Assembly: GCF_019798055.1 (NCBI RefSeq)
Contig: NZ_JAHOPH010000019.1
Span: 1 to 57,676 of the forward strand
DNA: 57,676 nt
Source of the DNA: Salsipaludibacter albus
GTDB lineage: Bacteria; Actinomycetota; Nitriliruptoria; Nitriliruptorales; Nitriliruptoraceae
Direction: 5' to 3'
The translations under genes were made by a program, and so were the position numbers. Numbering within the stretch: position 1 is the stretch's first letter; every line of letters begins with the position of its first letter. Below are positions 7,866-16,628 of the stretch, piece by piece. The notes beneath the pieces are model-generated. The model worked only from the letters and a program-made list of their open reading frames with translations. It had not been told where the DNA came from and searched no databases.

Positions 7866-9707
7866 TCACGCGTGCGGGGGCGAGGTCCGTCCCGGCCGGT
7901 GCCCGCGCCACAGCTCCGGCGTGGTCACCAGCAGGCCCAGCAGGATGCCCAGGGCGATGCCGACCATCGCGGCCCCGGTCGTGAACAGGGTCGAGATGCC
8001 GCGCACCCCGCCCTCGCTCAGGATCCTGGTGACGCCCTCAAGCCCGAGCGCACCCGGCACGAGCAGCCAGAACGCGGGCAGGAAGGTCACCAGGGACGGC
8101 GGCCCCGACGGCTGCCGGGAGGCGTACACGGCGACCGGGGTCATCGCGACGGCGCCGAAGAACGCCGAGGCGGCGTTGCCGAAGAACAGGCCCCCGACGA
8201 CCTGGCCCGCGTAGGCCACGGCCAGGGTGAGCAGGATCCAGGGCACCGCCGACCGGCGGGCCGACCGGCCCCAGGTGATCCCCAGCCCGAACACGACGAC
8301 GCCGACCCAGGGGGCGACCACGCCGAGCGCACCACCCCACCCGGTCACCGCGGTGTCCGCGACCACGTCATTGGCAGCCGGGATGCCCACGAACTGCGCC
8401 GCGCCGAGGATGCCCCCCGCCAGCAGCACGAGCTGCAGGCCACCGGAGCCCAGCCGGGCGACGCCCGACACGGCCTGTCCCGTCGCCAGCTCCAGCGTGC
8501 CCATCGTCAGGAGCGCGCCGGGGAGGAAGGGGATCAACGGGGCGACCAACGGGGGCAGGATGGCCAGGTCCGGCGCGACCCGGGCGACCAGGAACACCGC
8601 CGTGGCGACGGAGAACGCCGCGATCAGGGGCAGGAAGGGATGGAACTGGGACCGTCGGGGTGACTGCACGACCTGGAGGACCCCGACGGCCGCTCCGAGG
8701 GCCCCCGCAAGCGCGATCTCGAGGAGGTTGCCCTGCATGATCAGGGCCAACCCGACGGCGGCCACGGCGTGCCCGACCAGCGACAGGGGGAGCCGGATCG
8801 GGGACGGGGCCGCGCGCACGTCGGCCAGCTCGGCACGTCCCACGGCCGGGTCCACCTCGCCGGCGACCGCACGGTCGACCAGGCGCAGGACCGCCTCGGT
8901 CTGGTCGAGGCGGAGCCGGCCGGCGCCGGCGGTGGTGACCTCGGTCTGCACGGTGTCGTGGCCGGGTACCGAGATGATGATCGCCGTCGGCAGCACGATC
9001 ACGCCGACCCGTGCCAGTCCGGCCCTCCGGGCGATGCGCTGGAGCGTGTCCTCCACCCGGTTCACCGCGTCGCCGGCGTCGACCAGGGCCTCGCCGAGCT
9101 CGAGCAGGAACGCGACGGCCTCCCGGTCGGCCGCGGCCCCACGACCCGACCGGGCACGCCGCTCCTCCGGCGGGGACACCGGTGCCGGAGTCGTCGCCCC
9201 AGGTGCCGGGGCACGGTCCGCGGTGCCGGTCGACGTCCCCGCGCCGGGTCGACCCGAGCGTCGCCCGATCACGAACGCCGCCGTTCCGGCGGCAAGCAGG
9301 ACCCCGACGGCCAGCACGATCGTCCCGACCGGGATCGACGACCGACGCAGGCTCGGCGACACCCCGGATCCCCGGTCCACGGACGCACCGTCGCCGGGGC
9401 TCGCCTCCTCGGACGGGACCGGCTCGGCCTCCGACTCCTGCTCCTGGCCGTCGGACGGCTCGTCGCCCGGGTCCTCGTCCGCCTCTCCGGGCGGCGAGGT
9501 CGTCGCACCGGGCTCCGTGCCCACCCCCGGGTCGTCCGGCGGGCTGGGGGTGGCCACGCCCTCGCTGGCGGTCGCATCCAGCGGAGCCGGCCCGACCGAC
9601 GGGTCGACCGTCTGCGCACCGGCGACGCCCTGGGCCGAGCCCAGGGCGAGGAACATGGCGACGACCACGAGCGCGAACCACGCCGACCGGGCTCGTGGGA
9701 CCATCAC
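7866..9707 (-). CDS. ThrE-type threonine/serine exporter with secreted N-terminal extension
   Basis: A 613-residue membrane protein. Residues 1-31 form a signal peptide (FALVVVAMFLALGSAQGVAGA). Residues 32-120 are a P/E/D-rich low-complexity stretch, 126-148 a membrane segment, and from ~190 a ThrE module: a cytoplasmic-type domain (LGEALVDAGDAVNRVEDTL), then about ten hydrophobic helices covering the DUF1212 and DUF3815 halves. ThrE of Corynebacterium exports threonine and serine. The extracytoplasmic acidic extension with its own helix is an unusual addition to a family of normally ~490 residues. Start: GTG at 9707 with GGAGG six bases upstream, or ATG at 9704. Confidence 0.85.
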   Translation of the reverse strand: MMVPRARSAWFALVVVAMFLALGSAQGVAGAQTVDPSVGPAPLDATASEGVATPSPPDDPGVGTEPGATTSPPGEADEDPGDEPSDGQEQESEAEPVPSEEASPGDGASVDRGSGVSPSLRRSSIPVGTIVLAVGVLLAAGTAAFVIGRRSGRPGAGTSTGTADRAPAPGATTPAPVSPPEERRARSGRGAAADREAVAFLLELGEALVDAGDAVNRVEDTLQRIARRAGLARVGVIVLPTAIIISVPGHDTVQTEVTTAGAGRLRLDQTEAVLRLVDRAVAGEVDPAVGRAELADVRAAPSPIRLPLSLVGHAVAAVGLALIMQGNLLEIALAGALGAAVGVLQVVQSPRRSQFHPFLPLIAAFSVATAVFLVARVAPDLAILPPLVAPLIPFLPGALLTMGTLELATGQAVSGVARLGSGGLQLVLLAGGILGAAQFVGIPAANDVVADTAVTGWGGALGVVAPWVGVVVFGLGITWGRSARRSAVPWILLTLAVAYAGQVVGGLFFGNAASAFFGAVAMTPVAVYASRQPSGPPSLVTFLPAFWLLVPGALGLEGVTRILSEGGVRGISTLFTTGAAMVGIALGILLGLLVTTPELWRGHRPGRTSPPHA

Positions 9708-9839
9708 CTGCCGCCTCCCGCCTCGGAAAGGACGATCGTAGGACGGCCGTCGTCCTCGACGTCCGCGGCACCGCCAGCGTCGACGCGCTGGCGCGGGAGC
9801 TCGGCCCCTGCCCGACGGGCGTCGCCCGGGCGAGACCGG

Positions 9840-10214
9840 TCAGTCGTCCGACAGCAGCTCTGCGGCCACCGTCGCCTTGGCGCGGATCGCCGTGGTGCGC
9901 CACCGGGTCAGGAACGCCACGACCGCGACGAACGCCAGCGTCCCCACGAGCTGGTTGACGTCGACGGCCGGCTGCCACTGCACGTGGCCGTCGTGGATGA
10001 CGTAGACCCCCGCGGGCTTGGCGCGCATCCCGAAGCCGCCACCCTGGCCCTCCTCGCCGTCCTCGCCCTGGCCCCCGCCACCCCCGCCGCCACCCGACAC
10101 CGCGGCTGCCGGGAGCACCGTGACCCCGTCCTGGTGGACCGGCTCGCCGAACACGCGCCGGCCCGAGAGGGTGTCCTGGGCCCTGTCGAGCAGTTCGTCC
10201 ATGGCAATCATCAT
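9840..10214 (-). CDS. GerW/YtfJ-family protein
   Basis: A 124-residue protein. An N-terminal helix (MDELLDRAQDTLSGRRVFGEPV) leads to DGVTVLPAAAVSGGGGGGGG, then a Gly/Glu-rich loop, GFGMRAKPAGVYVIHDGHVQWQP, and a C-terminal membrane helix (LVGTLAFVAVVAFLTRW). This is the pattern of GerW/YtfJ proteins, known in Bacillus spores but widespread in non-sporulating actinobacteria, where the role is unknown. Three in-frame ATGs are possible (10214, 10211, 10202); a GAGGTG just upstream favours the first two. A 121-bp gap separates it from the acyltransferase start side. Confidence 0.8.
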   Translation of the reverse strand: MMIAMDELLDRAQDTLSGRRVFGEPVHQDGVTVLPAAAVSGGGGGGGGQGEDGEEGQGGGFGMRAKPAGVYVIHDGHVQWQPAVDVNQLVGTLAFVAVVAFLTRWRTTAIRAKATVAAELLSDD

Positions 10215-10335
10215 GCACCTCGTGGCATCGTCGACACCCACGATGGTGCATCGACCGGCGCGGGATCGGAAGGGCACAACGACCCTTCCTCGACGCCGGT
10301 CGGCCCGGGCGCACGGCGCGCCGCTGAGGACGGGG

Positions 10336-11112
10336 TCAGGCAGACACGTCCTGGGGGTCGTCGACGTTGGCACGGATCCAGGCGACCGCCTCCCGGAACA
10401 CCTCGCCGGACGGGCGGTCGCGGGCGATCGGCGCCCCGATCCGCAGGCGCACGGTCTCGCCCACCGGGAAGGGCGACAGGGCGTTGAGACGCCACGAGCC
10501 ACTCAGGGCGATCGGCACGACCTGCAGTTCGGGCGCGGCGTCCAGCAGGGTCTGCGATCCGGCCCGGCGGAACCGTCCGAGCCGTCCGTCACGAGCGCGC
10601 GTGCCCTCGGGAAAGATCACGGCCGACGTTCCGCGCGCCGCCGAGCGCTCACCGAGCGCCACGATCTCGGCGACGGCCTGCCTCGGGTCCGACCGGTCGA
10701 TCACCGCGTGCTCGCCCTCGCGCAGGTTCAGCGAGATCGCCGGGATGCCCGACGACAGTTCCTTCTTCGCGACGTACTTCGGCAGGTTGGTGAACAGGGC
10801 GCCGCCGATCAACGGGATGTCCAGCAACGACTGGTGGTTGGAGATCACCAGGTACGGCGTGTGCTCCCGGACGGCCGGGTCGCGCTGCACGTCGATGTCC
10901 AGCCCGAACGCCGTGAAGCACCGCCCCAGCGATCGTTGCAGGCGGGCCATGGACCACTCGAAGTCGCGCAGCCCGCCTCGCAGTGCCCACCGGCCGGCGA
11001 TCTCGTAGCGCACCAGCGTGGCCCCGAACGTCGCCCAGAACAACGGCGCGACCAGGCGGCCACGCAGCCGGCGGGCCGGCGCATCCCCAGCCGCTGGTCG
11101 GTCCGCACCCAT
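10336..11112 (-). CDS. plsC: 1-acyl-sn-glycerol-3-phosphate acyltransferase-like (PlsC family)
   Basis: A 258-residue acyltransferase with the family boxes in order: NHQSLLD (HX4D catalytic motif), a KKELSSGIPAISLN segment, and FPEGTRARDGRLGRFRRAG (EGTR substrate-binding motif), then VVPIALSGSW. It should transfer an acyl chain to lysophosphatidate in phospholipid synthesis at the membrane; other lysophospholipid acyltransferases share these motifs. The ATG at 11112 follows a GGAGGGGG run. It is divergent from transketolase. Confidence 0.85.
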   Translation of the reverse strand: MGADRPAAGDAPARRLRGRLVAPLFWATFGATLVRYEIAGRWALRGGLRDFEWSMARLQRSLGRCFTAFGLDIDVQRDPAVREHTPYLVISNHQSLLDIPLIGGALFTNLPKYVAKKELSSGIPAISLNLREGEHAVIDRSDPRQAVAEIVALGERSAARGTSAVIFPEGTRARDGRLGRFRRAGSQTLLDAAPELQVVPIALSGSWRLNALSPFPVGETVRLRIGAPIARDRPSGEVFREAVAWIRANVDDPQDVSA

Positions 11113-11235
11113 GACAGTGTCCCCCTCCAGCCACCGTGGGCCGGTGGCAGGGTCCCACGGTAGGCGTTCGGCCGCATTGTGGGCGTGCCTCGCCGCGTAG
11201 TCTGGCCCCGACGATCGACCTGCACCCCCGTCCCC

Positions 11236-13212
11236 GTGACCATTCGAGGCCCCGAAGTGTCTGCAGCCACCTCCAACGTCGACCTCGCCGACGCCGTCCC
11301 GATCATCCGTGGGTTCGCGATGGACGGCCCGTTCGCCGCCAGCAGCGGCCACCAGGGCACGGCGATGGCCCTGGCCCCGCTCGCCCACGTGCTCTACAGC
11401 CGGGTCATGAAGTACGACCCGTCCGACCCGCACTGGGCAGACCGCGACCGGTTCGTCCTGTCCGCCGGCCACGCCTCGATCCTCCAGTACTCGATGCTCT
11501 ACCTGACCGGTCACGGGCTCGAGCTGGACGACCTGCGCGACTTCCGGCAGTTCGAGTCCAAGACCCCGGGCCACCCCGAGGCCGGCCACACCGCCGGTGT
11601 CGAGGTCACCACCGGACCGCTTGGCCAGGGCTTCGGCAACGCCGTCGGCATGGCGATCGCCGAGCGCTGGCTGCGAGCGACCTTCGGATCCGACGCGATC
11701 GACCACCACACCTGGGTCATCGCCAGTGACGGCGACCTGATGGAGGGGGTCAGCCACGAGGCCGCCGAGCTGGCCGGCCACCTCCGCCTGGGCCACCTCA
11801 CCGTGGTGTTCGACGACAACCACATCACCATCGACGGCGAGACCTCGCTGGCCCGCAGCTCCAGCATCACGGGCCGGTTCGAGGCCTACGGCTGGGACGT
11901 CGTGGACGCCGGCGACGTCGGCGACGACCTCGACCGGCTCGAGGAACTGCTGCTGGCCTCCAAGGAGACCGAGCGGCCCACCCTCATCCGCCTGCGCACC
12001 CACGTGGGCACCCCGTCGCCGGAGTGGACCGACGACCACTCGGCCCACGGCAACCCGTTCTCGGAGGAGGACATCAGCCGGACCAAGGAGGTCCTCGGCA
12101 TCCCCGACGAGCCGTTCTTCGTGCCCGGCGCACTGGTCGAGGCCTACCGCGAGCACGCCGGTCGGCGGGGCGAGGAGGCCCACGACGCCTGGTCCGAGCG
12201 CAACGAGGAGCTGGCCGACGACCCACGCTGGACCGCCTGCTGGGACCAGGCCGGCATGCCCGAGTGGACCGCGCTGCTGCCCGAGTGGGAGCTCGGTGAG
12301 GAGCTGGCCACCCGCAAGGCGATCCAGGCCGTGCTCGACGCCGTCGCCGAGGACGTCCCGGGCCTGCTGACGGGATCGGCCGACCTGACCGGCTCGACCG
12401 GGACGGCCCTGCCCGTCGGGGGCATCCACGGCCCCGACCACCCCGAGGGGCGCCAGTTCCACTTCGGCATCCGCGAGCACGGCATGGGTACCGCCCTGGT
12501 GGGCATGGCCGCGCACGGTGGCGTCCTGCCACTGGGTGCCACGTTCTTCGTGTTCCTCGACTACATGCGCCCCCCGGTGCGGCTGGCATCGCTGTCCCGC
12601 GTCAAGGCGATCTTCCTGTTCACCCACGACTCGGTCGGGGTGGGCGAGGACGGGCCGACCCACCAGCCGGTCGAGCACCTCGCGACGCTGCGGGCCGTCC
12701 CGGACCTGCAGGTCCTGCGTCCGGCCGACGCCAACGAGGTCAGCCAGGCCTTCCGCGTGATCGTCGAGCACGACGGTCCCAGCGTCCTGGTGCTGACCCG
12801 CCAGGGCGTGAAGGTGACCACCGACGGCTCCGCCGTGGAGCGCGGCGCCGGCATCGTCGTCGACACCGAGGGCCAGCCCGACGTCGTGCTGCTGGGGACC
12901 GGCAGCGAGGTGTCGGTGTGCGTCGAGGCCGCCGAGGTCCTGGCCGGTGACGGGGTCGACGCACGGGTGGTCTCGATGCCGTCGTGGGAGCGCTTCGCCG
13001 CGCAGGACGCCGAGGTCCAGGACGAGATCCTCCCCGACGACGTCCCGGTGCTGTCGGTCGAGGCCGCCGCGACACTCGGCTGGGCCCGCTGGGCCGACGA
13101 CTCGATCGGGATCGACCGTTTCGGGGCGAGCGCACCGGGCGCCGAGGTCCTGGACAAGCTCGGCATCAACGTCGACCACGTCGTGTCGCGGGCGCGCGCA
13201 CTGCTCGAGTGA
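11236..13212 (+). CDS. tkt: Transketolase
   Basis: A 658-residue thiamine-diphosphate enzyme of the non-oxidative pentose phosphate pathway. Motifs: FAASSGHQGTAMALAPL, FVLSAGHASILQYSMLYLTGH, TGPLGQGFGNAVGMA, the ThDP/Mg motif GDGDLMEGVSHEAA-like with NHITIDGETSL, FHFGIREHGM with the catalytic Glu, and HDSVGVGEDGPTHQPVE. Length is normal for the family. The start is GTG 11236 or GTG 11257; the longer upstream frame is not family-like. It is a standalone housekeeping gene here, with a strong hairpin just after the stop. Confidence 0.95.
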   Translation: MTIRGPEVSAATSNVDLADAVPIIRGFAMDGPFAASSGHQGTAMALAPLAHVLYSRVMKYDPSDPHWADRDRFVLSAGHASILQYSMLYLTGHGLELDDLRDFRQFESKTPGHPEAGHTAGVEVTTGPLGQGFGNAVGMAIAERWLRATFGSDAIDHHTWVIASDGDLMEGVSHEAAELAGHLRLGHLTVVFDDNHITIDGETSLARSSSITGRFEAYGWDVVDAGDVGDDLDRLEELLLASKETERPTLIRLRTHVGTPSPEWTDDHSAHGNPFSEEDISRTKEVLGIPDEPFFVPGALVEAYREHAGRRGEEAHDAWSERNEELADDPRWTACWDQAGMPEWTALLPEWELGEELATRKAIQAVLDAVAEDVPGLLTGSADLTGSTGTALPVGGIHGPDHPEGRQFHFGIREHGMGTALVGMAAHGGVLPLGATFFVFLDYMRPPVRLASLSRVKAIFLFTHDSVGVGEDGPTHQPVEHLATLRAVPDLQVLRPADANEVSQAFRVIVEHDGPSVLVLTRQGVKVTTDGSAVERGAGIVVDTEGQPDVVLLGTGSEVSVCVEAAEVLAGDGVDARVVSMPSWERFAAQDAEVQDEILPDDVPVLSVEAAATLGWARWADDSIGIDRFGASAPGAEVLDKLGINVDHVVSRARALLE

Positions 13213-13220
13213 CCATGCCA

Positions 13221-13255
13221 GGCTGAGTGCCTCGTCGACGACGAGGCACTCAGCC
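13221..13255. terminator. Strong symmetric terminator hairpin
   Basis: A perfect 17-bp inverted repeat with a single central base. The arms (13221-13237 and 13239-13255) read GGCTGAGTGCCTCGTCG and its complement. It sits between the convergent transketolase and OsmC genes, 9 bp after the tkt stop, and could stop transcription from both sides. No T-tract. Confidence 0.75.
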
Positions 13256-13290
13256 GTCGACGAGGCCCGTCGTGCAACGAGGGACGTCCG

Positions 13291-13743
13291 TCACCTCGCC
13301 ACGCCGTCCACGGTCGTGGTGAGGGTGACGCAGCCATCGACCGTGCGGGCGATCGTGCAGCTCGAGGCGATCGCCCGTGCAACGACCGCCACCAGGCGCT
13401 CGGCCGCCTGGTCGTCCAGCGGCGAACGGTCGACGACCAGTTCCTCGTCGATGGCACGGTACGACTCGGTGTCGGGGTCCGACGTCCCGTGGGCCCACAC
13501 CGTCACCTCCACGTCGTCGCCCAGCCTGCGGGACAGCGCCCGGTCCGCACTCATGCCCGAACACCCGGCCAGCGCCAGCTTCAACAGCTCTCCCGGGGTG
13601 AAGTGACCGGGAGCGTCGGCCGGCCCGATCCGCACCTCGTCACCACGGTCGTTGCGACCCAGGTAGGTCCGTGTCCCGGTGCGGGCGGCGGACACGCTGC
13701 CCGCACCGACCCGCTCACCGCCGCGCTCGACCCCGTCCGCCAC
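13291..13743 (-). CDS. OsmC-family peroxiredoxin-like protein
   Basis: A 150-residue OsmC/Ohr-like protein. It has PGHFTPGELLKLALAGCSGMSADRAL with the first reactive Cys and ASSCTIARTVDG with the second, separated as in OsmC proteins. These enzymes reduce organic hydroperoxides. The start is a GTG at 13743. No regulator is adjacent on the same strand. Confidence 0.85.
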   Translation of the reverse strand: MADGVERGGERVGAGSVSAARTGTRTYLGRNDRGDEVRIGPADAPGHFTPGELLKLALAGCSGMSADRALSRRLGDDVEVTVWAHGTSDPDTESYRAIDEELVVDRSPLDDQAAERLVAVVARAIASSCTIARTVDGCVTLTTTVDGVAR

Positions 13744-13841
13744 CGTCGGTCCCTTCGTCCGCGTGTGGCCCGAACGCTAGGCCGATCCCGGCCGCCGTGG
13801 ACGGACGATCGCCGCGACCCGTCGGATCCCCGGGCTGCGCC

Positions 13842-14240
13842 TCAGGCCGCGCAACAGGTCCCGGACGTGCCGGTCTCCTCCTCCACGTCCGCGGTCTTGA
13901 CGTACCACTCCCAGCGCGTGTCGTCTGGGCCGTGGACCCAGGTCTCGACCTTGTCGGCGTGGCAGCAGGTCGTCTCGGCCACGGTCGTGGGATCGAGCCC
14001 GGCGGCCGCCAGTCGCTCGGCCGCGACGTCGACGTCGTCGGCGTGGTCGACCTCGACCCCCAGGTGGTTGATCCGGCCGTCCTCGTCCCCCGCGAACAGC
14101 ACGAGCTTCAGCGGCGGGTCGGCGATGGCGAAGTTGGCGTAGCCGGGCTTGCGCTTGGTCGGCTCGGTGGCGAACAGCCGGCGGTAGAAGTCCACCGCCG
14201 CGTCCAGGTCGGTGACGTCGAGTGCGAGTTGCAGTCGCAT
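13842..14240 (-). CDS. arsI: ArsI/CadI-like VOC-family dioxygenase (putative C-As lyase)
   Basis: A 132-residue vicinal-oxygen-chelate protein: MRLQLALDVTDLDAAVDFYRRLF at the N-terminus, INHLGVEVD with a metal His, and WEWYVK with the expected C-terminal metal Glu. It carries adjacent cysteines C92-C93 (AETTCCHADKVETWV) and another pair C129-C130 at the C-terminus. Paired cysteines at that place mark ArsI organoarsenical lyases and CadI proteins. GGAG lies 7 bases before the ATG. It is divergent from an ArsR regulator, which strengthens a metalloid-resistance role. Whether it cleaves methylarsenite or has a CadI role cannot be told from sequence. Confidence 0.8.
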   Translation of the reverse strand: MRLQLALDVTDLDAAVDFYRRLFATEPTKRKPGYANFAIADPPLKLVLFAGDEDGRINHLGVEVDHADDVDVAAERLAAAGLDPTTVAETTCCHADKVETWVHGPDDTRWEWYVKTADVEEETGTSGTCCAA

Positions 14241-14292
14241 GGTCGTACTCCGTGTGGTCCGTGAGGACGGTCCGCCCTCGTTTCGATGGATG

Positions 14293-14335
14293 TCGATACG
14301 AGACCGTATCGAACGAATCGACGACTGTCGATACG
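14293..14335. promoter_or_regulatory. Candidate ArsR operator in the arsI-arsR divergent region
   Basis: TCGATACG (14293-14300) and its exact complement CGTATCGA (14305-14312) form an 8-bp inverted repeat with a 4-base spacer. TCGATACG recurs at 14328-14335, overlapping TACGAT (14332-14337), a possible -10 box for arsR. Placement between divergent genes fits autoregulation by the ArsR. Confidence 0.6.
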
Positions 14336-14372
14336 ATGGCCGAGCCCACCACCCCCGACGACACGACCGCCA

Positions 14373-14714
14373 ATGCCTGCGACACCGTGCTGCCCGCCGC
14401 TGGCCGGCGGCGTCCTGTCCACGGACGACGCCGAGCGACTGGCCGCCGTGCTCAAGTCGCTGGCGGACCCGGTCCGGCTGCGGCTGCTCTCCCTGGTCGC
14501 GACCGCCGCCGCCGGCGAGGTCTGTGCCTGCGACCTGCCCCAGGCGGTCGACCGGTCGCAGTCCACGGTCAGTCACCACCTGTCGCAGCTCGTCGACGCC
14601 GGGCTGCTGCACCGGGAACAACGGGGCAAGTGGGCGTGGTTCCGGGTCGACGATGCGGCCATGGCCGACGTCGCCTCGGCGCTCCGCCTGCCCGGGACCC
14701 GTTCGACGATCTGA
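14373..14714 (+). CDS. arsR: ArsR/SmtB-family metalloregulator
   Basis: A 113-residue winged-helix repressor. KSLADPVRLRLLSLV opens the HTH fold, followed by GEVCACDLPQAVDRSQSTVSHHLSQLVDAGLL with a C51-A-C53 pair matching the ELCVCDL As(III) site at the DNA-recognition helix, and KWAWFRVDD for the wing. An additional C6-C7 pair at the N-terminus is a common extra thiol site. It probably represses itself and the divergent ArsI gene. The ATG at 14373 was preferred because the cysteine-rich N-terminus follows directly. Confidence 0.85.
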   Translation: MPATPCCPPLAGGVLSTDDAERLAAVLKSLADPVRLRLLSLVATAAAGEVCACDLPQAVDRSQSTVSHHLSQLVDAGLLHREQRGKWAWFRVDDAAMADVASALRLPGTRSTI

Positions 14715-14773
14715 ACGGTTCCCATCGGAAACTCTCACTGGACCGGCTGGCGTCCGTCCACGACCATGGGTGC

Positions 14774-15946
14774 ATGGCCCGTTCCACCCGCTCCGACACC
14801 GACGTCGTCGACCTGGCCAGCACGCTGGTGTCCATCGACTCGGTGAACCCTGCGCTGGCCGCCGACGGGGCCGGGGAGGACGAGATCGCCCAGTTCGTGG
14901 TGGAGTGGGCCGCGGCCGAGGGGCTGGGGGCGACCGCGGTGCCCCACGCGCCAGGTCGCACCAGCGTCCTGGTCCGCAGCGGCCCGGGTGACGATCCCGG
15001 TCGCGGTCGGACCCTGGTGCTGTGTGGCCACCTCGACACCGTCGGGGTCGAGGGCATGGACGACCCGTTCGGCGCCCGCCGGGAGGGGCAGCGCCTCCAC
15101 GGACGGGGCGCCTACGACATGAAGGCCGGCCTGGCCGCGGCGCTGGTGGCGTGCCGGGACTTCGCCCACGACAACGACGGGGGCGAGGTCGTGGTCGCGG
15201 CAGTGGCCGACGAGGAGCACGCGAGCCTCGGCATCCGGGGGCTGCTGGCCGACCTGCACGCCGACGCGGCCATCGTCACCGAGCCCACCGAGCTGGCCGT
15301 GGCCGTCGCCCACAAGGGCTTCGTGTGGAGCCAGATCGAGGTCGTCGGGCAGGCCGCCCACGGGTCGCGACCACAGCTGGGCCGGGACGCCAACCTCGAC
15401 GCCGGCCCGGTGCTGGTCGCCCTCGCCGAGCTCGACCGCCGACTCGCCGACCGGACGCACCCCCTGCTGGGACCCGCCAGCATCCATCCGACGATGGTGC
15501 TGGGCGGGGTCGAGGCCTCGACCATCCCGGCCGTGTGCCACATCACGGTCGAGCGACGCACCCTGCCCGGCGAGACCCTCCAGACGGTCGAGCGCGAGCT
15601 GGACGAGCTGCTGGACGGGTGCCGTCGGGACGACCCCACCGTGCAGGTCTCGCACCGCACGCTGGTGGCCAGGGACCCGCTGGACACCGATCCCGACACC
15701 GCGATCGCCCACGTCCTCGCGACCCACGTCGCCGAGGTCCTCGACCACCCGGCCGAGGTGGGTGGCGTCAGCTACTGGGCGGACTCGGCGTTCCTGGCCG
15801 CGGCCGGGATCCCCACGGTGGTCTTCGGCCCCGTGGGCGACGGTGCCCACGCGGCCGTCGAGTGGGTCGACGTGGAATCCACGGTCGACTGCGCCAGGGT
15901 CCTCGCGGCGACCGCACGCGGTTTCTGTGCCGCGCCGACGGGCTGA
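14774..15946 (+). CDS. M20-family metallopeptidase (ArgE/DapE-like deacylase)
   Basis: A 390-residue zinc hydrolase. Metal ligands appear in order: LCGHLDTV (His), GRGAYDMKAG (Asp), ADEEHAS (Glu-Glu) and a late GDGAHAAVEWVD (His). The dimerisation insert runs through the middle. M20 enzymes such as ArgE, DapE or succinyl-diaminopimelate desuccinylase-like proteins remove acyl groups from amino acids or cut small peptides; the exact substrate is not clear and no biosynthetic operon surrounds it. It begins 59 bp after arsR on the same strand. Confidence 0.85.
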   Translation: MARSTRSDTDVVDLASTLVSIDSVNPALAADGAGEDEIAQFVVEWAAAEGLGATAVPHAPGRTSVLVRSGPGDDPGRGRTLVLCGHLDTVGVEGMDDPFGARREGQRLHGRGAYDMKAGLAAALVACRDFAHDNDGGEVVVAAVADEEHASLGIRGLLADLHADAAIVTEPTELAVAVAHKGFVWSQIEVVGQAAHGSRPQLGRDANLDAGPVLVALAELDRRLADRTHPLLGPASIHPTMVLGGVEASTIPAVCHITVERRTLPGETLQTVERELDELLDGCRRDDPTVQVSHRTLVARDPLDTDPDTAIAHVLATHVAEVLDHPAEVGGVSYWADSAFLAAAGIPTVVFGPVGDGAHAAVEWVDVESTVDCARVLAATARGFCAAPTG

Positions 15947-16091
15947 CCCACCTCCCCTCCGGTCGGGCCCGATCGTGTCGGTCCGTTCGGCCCGGTCGTG
16001 CCGCCCCGTTGTCCCCTGCCCCTGGCCGCGTCGACACGGCACGGTGGCTCCAGCGGGACATCCACCCGCGCGCATGGACGAGGAGGACGCC

Positions 16092-16613
16092 ATGGACCGC
16101 CCGATCTACGTCTACACCTATGCCGGGGTCGCCTTCGACGATGCCGTCGCCCTGCTGGCCGGCGATCCCGAACTGCTCCTGCAGGACGCCACCGACGTCT
16201 CGTCGGCCCACGGCGATGCCGTCCTCGGTCAGCTGCACCACGACGTCGCTGGCATCGAGGTCGACCGCGACGTCGTGATCGAGCTCGGGGAGTTCGACCC
16301 GGTGGAGCTGACGCGCAGCATCGTGCCCGTGCACTGGCGCGCCGCCCGTGGGCACGCCTGGTTCCCGACCCTCGACGCGACCCTCGAGGTCTCCGCCCTG
16401 TCGACGGTCCCACCGCTCACCCAGGTCGCGCTGGTCGGGACCTACCGACCGCCGCTGGGACCCCTGGGCGCGGCGATCGATGCCGTTGCCGCCCACGGCA
16501 TCGCGGAGGCGACCTGCCACCGCTTCGTCAACGAGGTCGCGAGCCGACTGGAGGGCCTCGCCGAGCAGGCACGGGACGAACCTGCGGTCAGCCACGCCGT
16601 CGGGTCGGCCTGA
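16092..16613 (+). CDS. SRPBCC-like small protein
   Basis: A 173-residue protein with an excellent AGGAGG site (16081-16086) five bases before the ATG, which decides this start over the ATG at 16074. The second half follows an SRPBCC-like pattern: IVPVHWRAARGHAWFPTLDATLEVSAL, then TQVALVGTYRPPLGPLGAAIDAV and a terminal helix HRFVNEVASRLEGLA. Such proteins bind small hydrophobic ligands. No partner is evident. It ends 15 bp from the convergent lipoprotein gene. Confidence 0.65.
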   Translation: MDRPIYVYTYAGVAFDDAVALLAGDPELLLQDATDVSSAHGDAVLGQLHHDVAGIEVDRDVVIELGEFDPVELTRSIVPVHWRAARGHAWFPTLDATLEVSALSTVPPLTQVALVGTYRPPLGPLGAAIDAVAAHGIAEATCHRFVNEVASRLEGLAEQARDEPAVSHAVGSA

Positions 16614-16628
16614 CGGTCGGCCCGCCCG

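Noticed and set aside
10336-13179. 947-codon minus-strand frame across transketolase
   Set aside because: Only its last ~258 codons (the PlsC-like gene) look like protein; the rest is antisense to tkt.
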